Notes under the pieces: generated by a model
Databases searched by the model: none
Told to the model about the DNA's origin: nothing
The model's input: only the letters and a program-made list of their open reading frames with translations
Assembly: GCF_002843605.1 (NCBI RefSeq)
Contig: NZ_CP025263.1
Coordinates: forward strand, 6,703,895-6,767,894
Length of the DNA stretch: 64,000 nt
Direction of reading: 5' to 3'
DNA from: Pseudomonas sp. S09G 359
GTDB lineage: Bacteria > Pseudomonadota > Gammaproteobacteria > Pseudomonadales > Pseudomonadaceae
Shown: in pieces, positions 59,708 through 64,000 of the stretch
Layout of the letters: each line of letters begins with the position of its first letter
Position numbering within the stretch: position 1 is the stretch's first letter
Translations under genes and position numbers: made by a program

Positions 59708-59745
59708 TGACACCAGCGCAGCTTATTAAGGCAAGGGACTAGACC

Positions 59746-60849
59746 ATGCATTTCACCATTCAACGCGAAGCCCTGTTGAAACCCCTGCAACTGGTCGCAG
59801 GCGTCGTCGAGCGCCGACAGACCTTGCCGGTGCTCTCCAACGTATTGCTGGTGGTCGAAGGCCAGCAATTGTCTTTGACCGGTACCGACCTGGAAGTCGA
59901 GCTGGTTGGTCGTGTGCAGCTGGAGGAGCCTGCGGAACCGGGCGAGATCACTGTGCCGGCGCGCAAGCTGATGGATATCTGCAAGAGCCTGCCCAACGAC
60001 GCGCTGATCGACATCAAGGTTGATGAGCAGAAGCTGGTGGTCAAGGCCGGTCGCAGCCGTTTCACCCTGTCGACCTTGCCGGCCAACGATTTCCCAACGG
60101 TTGAAGAAGGCCCGGGTTCGCTGACCTGCAGCCTGGAGCAAAGCAAGCTGCGTCGTTTGATCGAGCGCACCAGCTTCGCCATGGCCCAGCAAGACGTGCG
60201 TTACTACCTCAACGGTATGTTGCTCGAAGTCTCGGAAGGCATCATCCGCGCCGTGGCCACCGACGGTCACCGTCTGGCCATGTGCTCGATGCGTGCCGAT
60301 ATCGGCCAGCCGGATCGCCACCAGGTGATCGTGCCGCGCAAAGGTATCCTTGAATTGGCGCGCCTGCTCACCGAGCCGGATGGCAACGTCAGTATCGTGC
60401 TGGGCCAGCACCACATCCGCGCGACCACCGGCGAATTCACCTTCACCTCCAAGCTGGTCGACGGCAAGTTCCCGGACTACGAGCGCGTACTGCCTAAAGG
60501 CGGCGACAAGCTGGTGCTCGGTGATCGCCAGGCCCTGCGTGAAGCGTTCAGCCGTACCGCGATTCTGTCCAACGAAAAGTATCGCGGTATTCGCCTGCAA
60601 CTGGCCAACGGTCAGCTGAAAATCCAGGCCAACAACCCGGAACAGGAAGAAGCGGAAGAAGAAGTGGGCGTTGACTACAACGGCGGCTCGCTGGAAATCG
60701 GCTTCAACGTGAGCTATTTGCTGGACGTGCTGGGTGTGATGACCACCGAACAGGTTCGCCTGATTCTGTCGGACTCCAATAGCAGCGCCCTGGTGCAAGA
60801 ATCCGATAACGACGACTCGGCTTACGTTGTTATGCCGATGCGCCTGTAA
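59746..60849 (+). CDS. dnaN: DNA polymerase III beta sliding clamp
   Basis: This 367-residue clamp has the standard start MHFTIQREALLKPLQLVAG and the conserved C-terminal SALVQESDNDDSAYVVMPMRL. It follows dnaA by 38 bases and forms the replication operon with recF and gyrB. Confidence 0.98.
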   Translation: MHFTIQREALLKPLQLVAGVVERRQTLPVLSNVLLVVEGQQLSLTGTDLEVELVGRVQLEEPAEPGEITVPARKLMDICKSLPNDALIDIKVDEQKLVVKAGRSRFTLSTLPANDFPTVEEGPGSLTCSLEQSKLRRLIERTSFAMAQQDVRYYLNGMLLEVSEGIIRAVATDGHRLAMCSMRADIGQPDRHQVIVPRKGILELARLLTEPDGNVSIVLGQHHIRATTGEFTFTSKLVDGKFPDYERVLPKGGDKLVLGDRQALREAFSRTAILSNEKYRGIRLQLANGQLKIQANNPEQEEAEEEVGVDYNGGSLEIGFNVSYLLDVLGVMTTEQVRLILSDSNSSALVQESDNDDSAYVVMPMRL

Positions 60850-60869
60850 TCATGCTCAGCAGAAGCTAG

Positions 60870-61973
60870 ATGTCCCTCAGTCGCGTCTCGGTCACCGCGG
60901 TGCGCAATCTGCACCCGGTGACCTTCTCCCCCTCCCCCCGCATCAATATCCTCCACGGCGCCAACGGCAGTGGCAAAACCAGCGTGCTGGAAGCCATACA
61001 TCTGCTGGGGCTTGCCCGTTCCTTTCGCAGCGCTCGTTTGCTGCCGGTTATCCAGTACGAACAATTGGCGTGTACGGTGTTTGGTCAAGTCGAACTGGCG
61101 GAAGGTGGGCACAGTGCCCTGGGCATATCCCGTGATCGCGGTGGGGAGTTTCAGATTCGCATAGACGGCCAGAATGCCCGCAGTGCCGCACAGCTGGCAG
61201 AAATTCTGCCGCTGCAATTGATCAACCCCGACAGCTTCCGGCTGTTGGAAGGCGCGCCAAAGATCCGCAGGCAATTCCTCGATTGGGGAGTGTTCCACGT
61301 GGAACCACGGTTCATGGCCACTTGGCAGCGCCTGCAGAAGGCCCTGCGGCAGCGGAACTCATGGCTGCGGCATGGTACACTTGACGCCGCTTCGCAAGCG
61401 GCCTGGGACCGGGAACTGTGCCTGGCCAGTGACGAAATAGATGAATACCGCCGCGCCTATATCAAAGCCTTGAAACCAGTCTTTGAGCAGACCTTGAGTG
61501 AGTTATTGGACCTCGAGGGCCTGACGCTGAGTTACTACCGTGGTTGGGACAAAGAGCGTGAACTGAGTGCAGTGCTCGCCACGTCCTTGCAGCGGGATCA
61601 GCAAATTGGCCATACCCAGGCTGGCCCCCAACGAGCTGATTTGCGTCTTAGATTGGGCGCACACAATGCCGCGGACATACTGTCCCGGGGTCAGCAGAAG
61701 TTGGTGGTATGCGCACTGCGTATTGCCCAAGGGCATCTGGTTAGCCAGGCCCGGCGCGGGCAGTGTATTTATCTGGTGGATGACTTGCCGTCCGAACTCG
61801 ACGAGCAGCACCGTCGCGCGTTATGCCGTTTGTTGGAAGACTTACGCTGCCAGGTGTTTATCACCTGTGTAGACCACGAATTATTGAGGGAAGGCTGGCA
61901 GACGGAAACGCCAGTTGCTTTGTTCCACGTGGAACAGGGCCGTATCACCCAGACCCACGACCATCGGGAGTGA
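60870..61973 (+). CDS. recF: DNA replication and repair protein RecF
   Basis: This 367-residue SMC-like ATPase has Walker [15 protein letters not shown] and the signature [19 protein letters not shown]. It loads RecA at gaps. Two parS-like palindromes lie inside its reading frame. It begins 20 bases after dnaN and ends 4 bases before gyrB. Confidence 0.97.
   Translation: MSLSRVSVTAVRNLHPVTFSPSPRINILHGANGSGKTSVLEAIHLLGLARSFRSARLLPVIQYEQLACTVFGQVELAEGGHSALGISRDRGGEFQIRIDGQNARSAAQLAEILPLQLINPDSFRLLEGAPKIRRQFLDWGVFHVEPRFMATWQRLQKALRQRNSWLRHGTLDAASQAAWDRELCLASDEIDEYRRAYIKALKPVFEQTLSELLDLEGLTLSYYRGWDKERELSAVLATSLQRDQQIGHTQAGPQRADLRLRLGAHNAADILSRGQQKLVVCALRIAQGHLVSQARRGQCIYLVDDLPSELDEQHRRALCRLLEDLRCQVFITCVDHELLREGWQTETPVALFHVEQGRITQTHDHRE
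61292..61307. promoter_or_regulatory. parS site within recF
   Basis: TGTTCCACGTGGAACC matches the ParB-binding palindrome with one base off the perfect inverted repeat. Confidence 0.8.
61921..61936. promoter_or_regulatory. parS site at the end of recF
   Basis: TGTTCCACGTGGAACA is a perfect 16-base palindrome and equals the pseudomonad parS consensus. It lies about 40 bases before gyrB. Confidence 0.88.
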
Positions 61974-61977
61974 AGGC

Positions 61978-64000
<2,023 letters not shown>

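Overview
The window is origin-proximal chromosome of a Pseudomonas, most likely of the P. fluorescens group. The evidence is the order atpCDGAHFEB-I / parB-parA-rsmG-mnmG / mnmE-yidC-yidD-rnpA-rpmH / oriC / dnaA-dnaN-recF-gyrB, the GC-rich pseudomonad codon use, the REPIN-type repeats and the parS palindromes. About a third of the window is this conserved replication, partition and ATP-synthase core. The rest is accessory or variable.

Layout. 1-5.1 kb: a low-zinc type operon with the end of a truncated gene, a cluster-9 metal ABC importer (ATPase, permease, binding protein) and paralogues of zinc enzymes (HisI-like cyclohydrolase, gamma carbonic anhydrase, a PyrC whose first HxH histidine is Gln). 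5.1-8.5 kb: DUF3617 protein, cardiolipin synthase, cyclopropane fatty-acid synthase. 8.6-10.5 kb: a bufferin-type RiPP operon (Cys-rich precursor, DUF692/MNIO enzyme, DUF2063 partner). 10.7-16.5 kb: a four-gene unit of a P1B metal ATPase with three SPFH/HflK-HflC-like membrane proteins, one with a His-rich tail, and a Zur-like palindrome upstream. This is the best candidate for an undescribed system. 16.8-18.7 kb: PAAR/pyocin-S polymorphic toxin and DUF6392-like immunity protein. 18.9-24.6 kb: an Ynb-like phospholipid operon (CDP-alcohol transferase, hydrolase-methyltransferase fusion, PAP2/dual-specificity phosphatase, small membrane protein, acyltransferase, CdsA). 24.8-32.8 kb: bacterial alpha-2-macroglobulin and PBP1C. 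32.9-37.5 kb: small unknown gene, glmS, a DeoR-type regulator, glmU.

37.6-44.7 kb: the full ATP synthase operon. 44.9-49.1 kb: parB, parA, rsmG, mnmG. Beyond mnmG, 49.1-49.65 kb is an AT-rich stretch with DnaA-box-like sites. A Fur-box/ECF sigma/FecR/TonB-receptor signalling module (49.6-53.6 kb) lies between mnmG and mnmE. mnmE, yidC, yidD, rnpA and rpmH run left from oriC (57.6-58.2 kb). dnaA, dnaN, recF and gyrB run right. gyrB carries five frameshifts in about 1 kb, which most likely are sequence errors.

Several signals cross gene boundaries. At least 27 perfect DnaA boxes lie between 22.2 and 59.4 kb, most of them inside genes. Three REPIN copies sit between genes, one with a different arm. 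Strong hairpins separate cistrons in the bufferin and ATP-synthase operons. All positions and counts come from reading by eye, and no database search was run.
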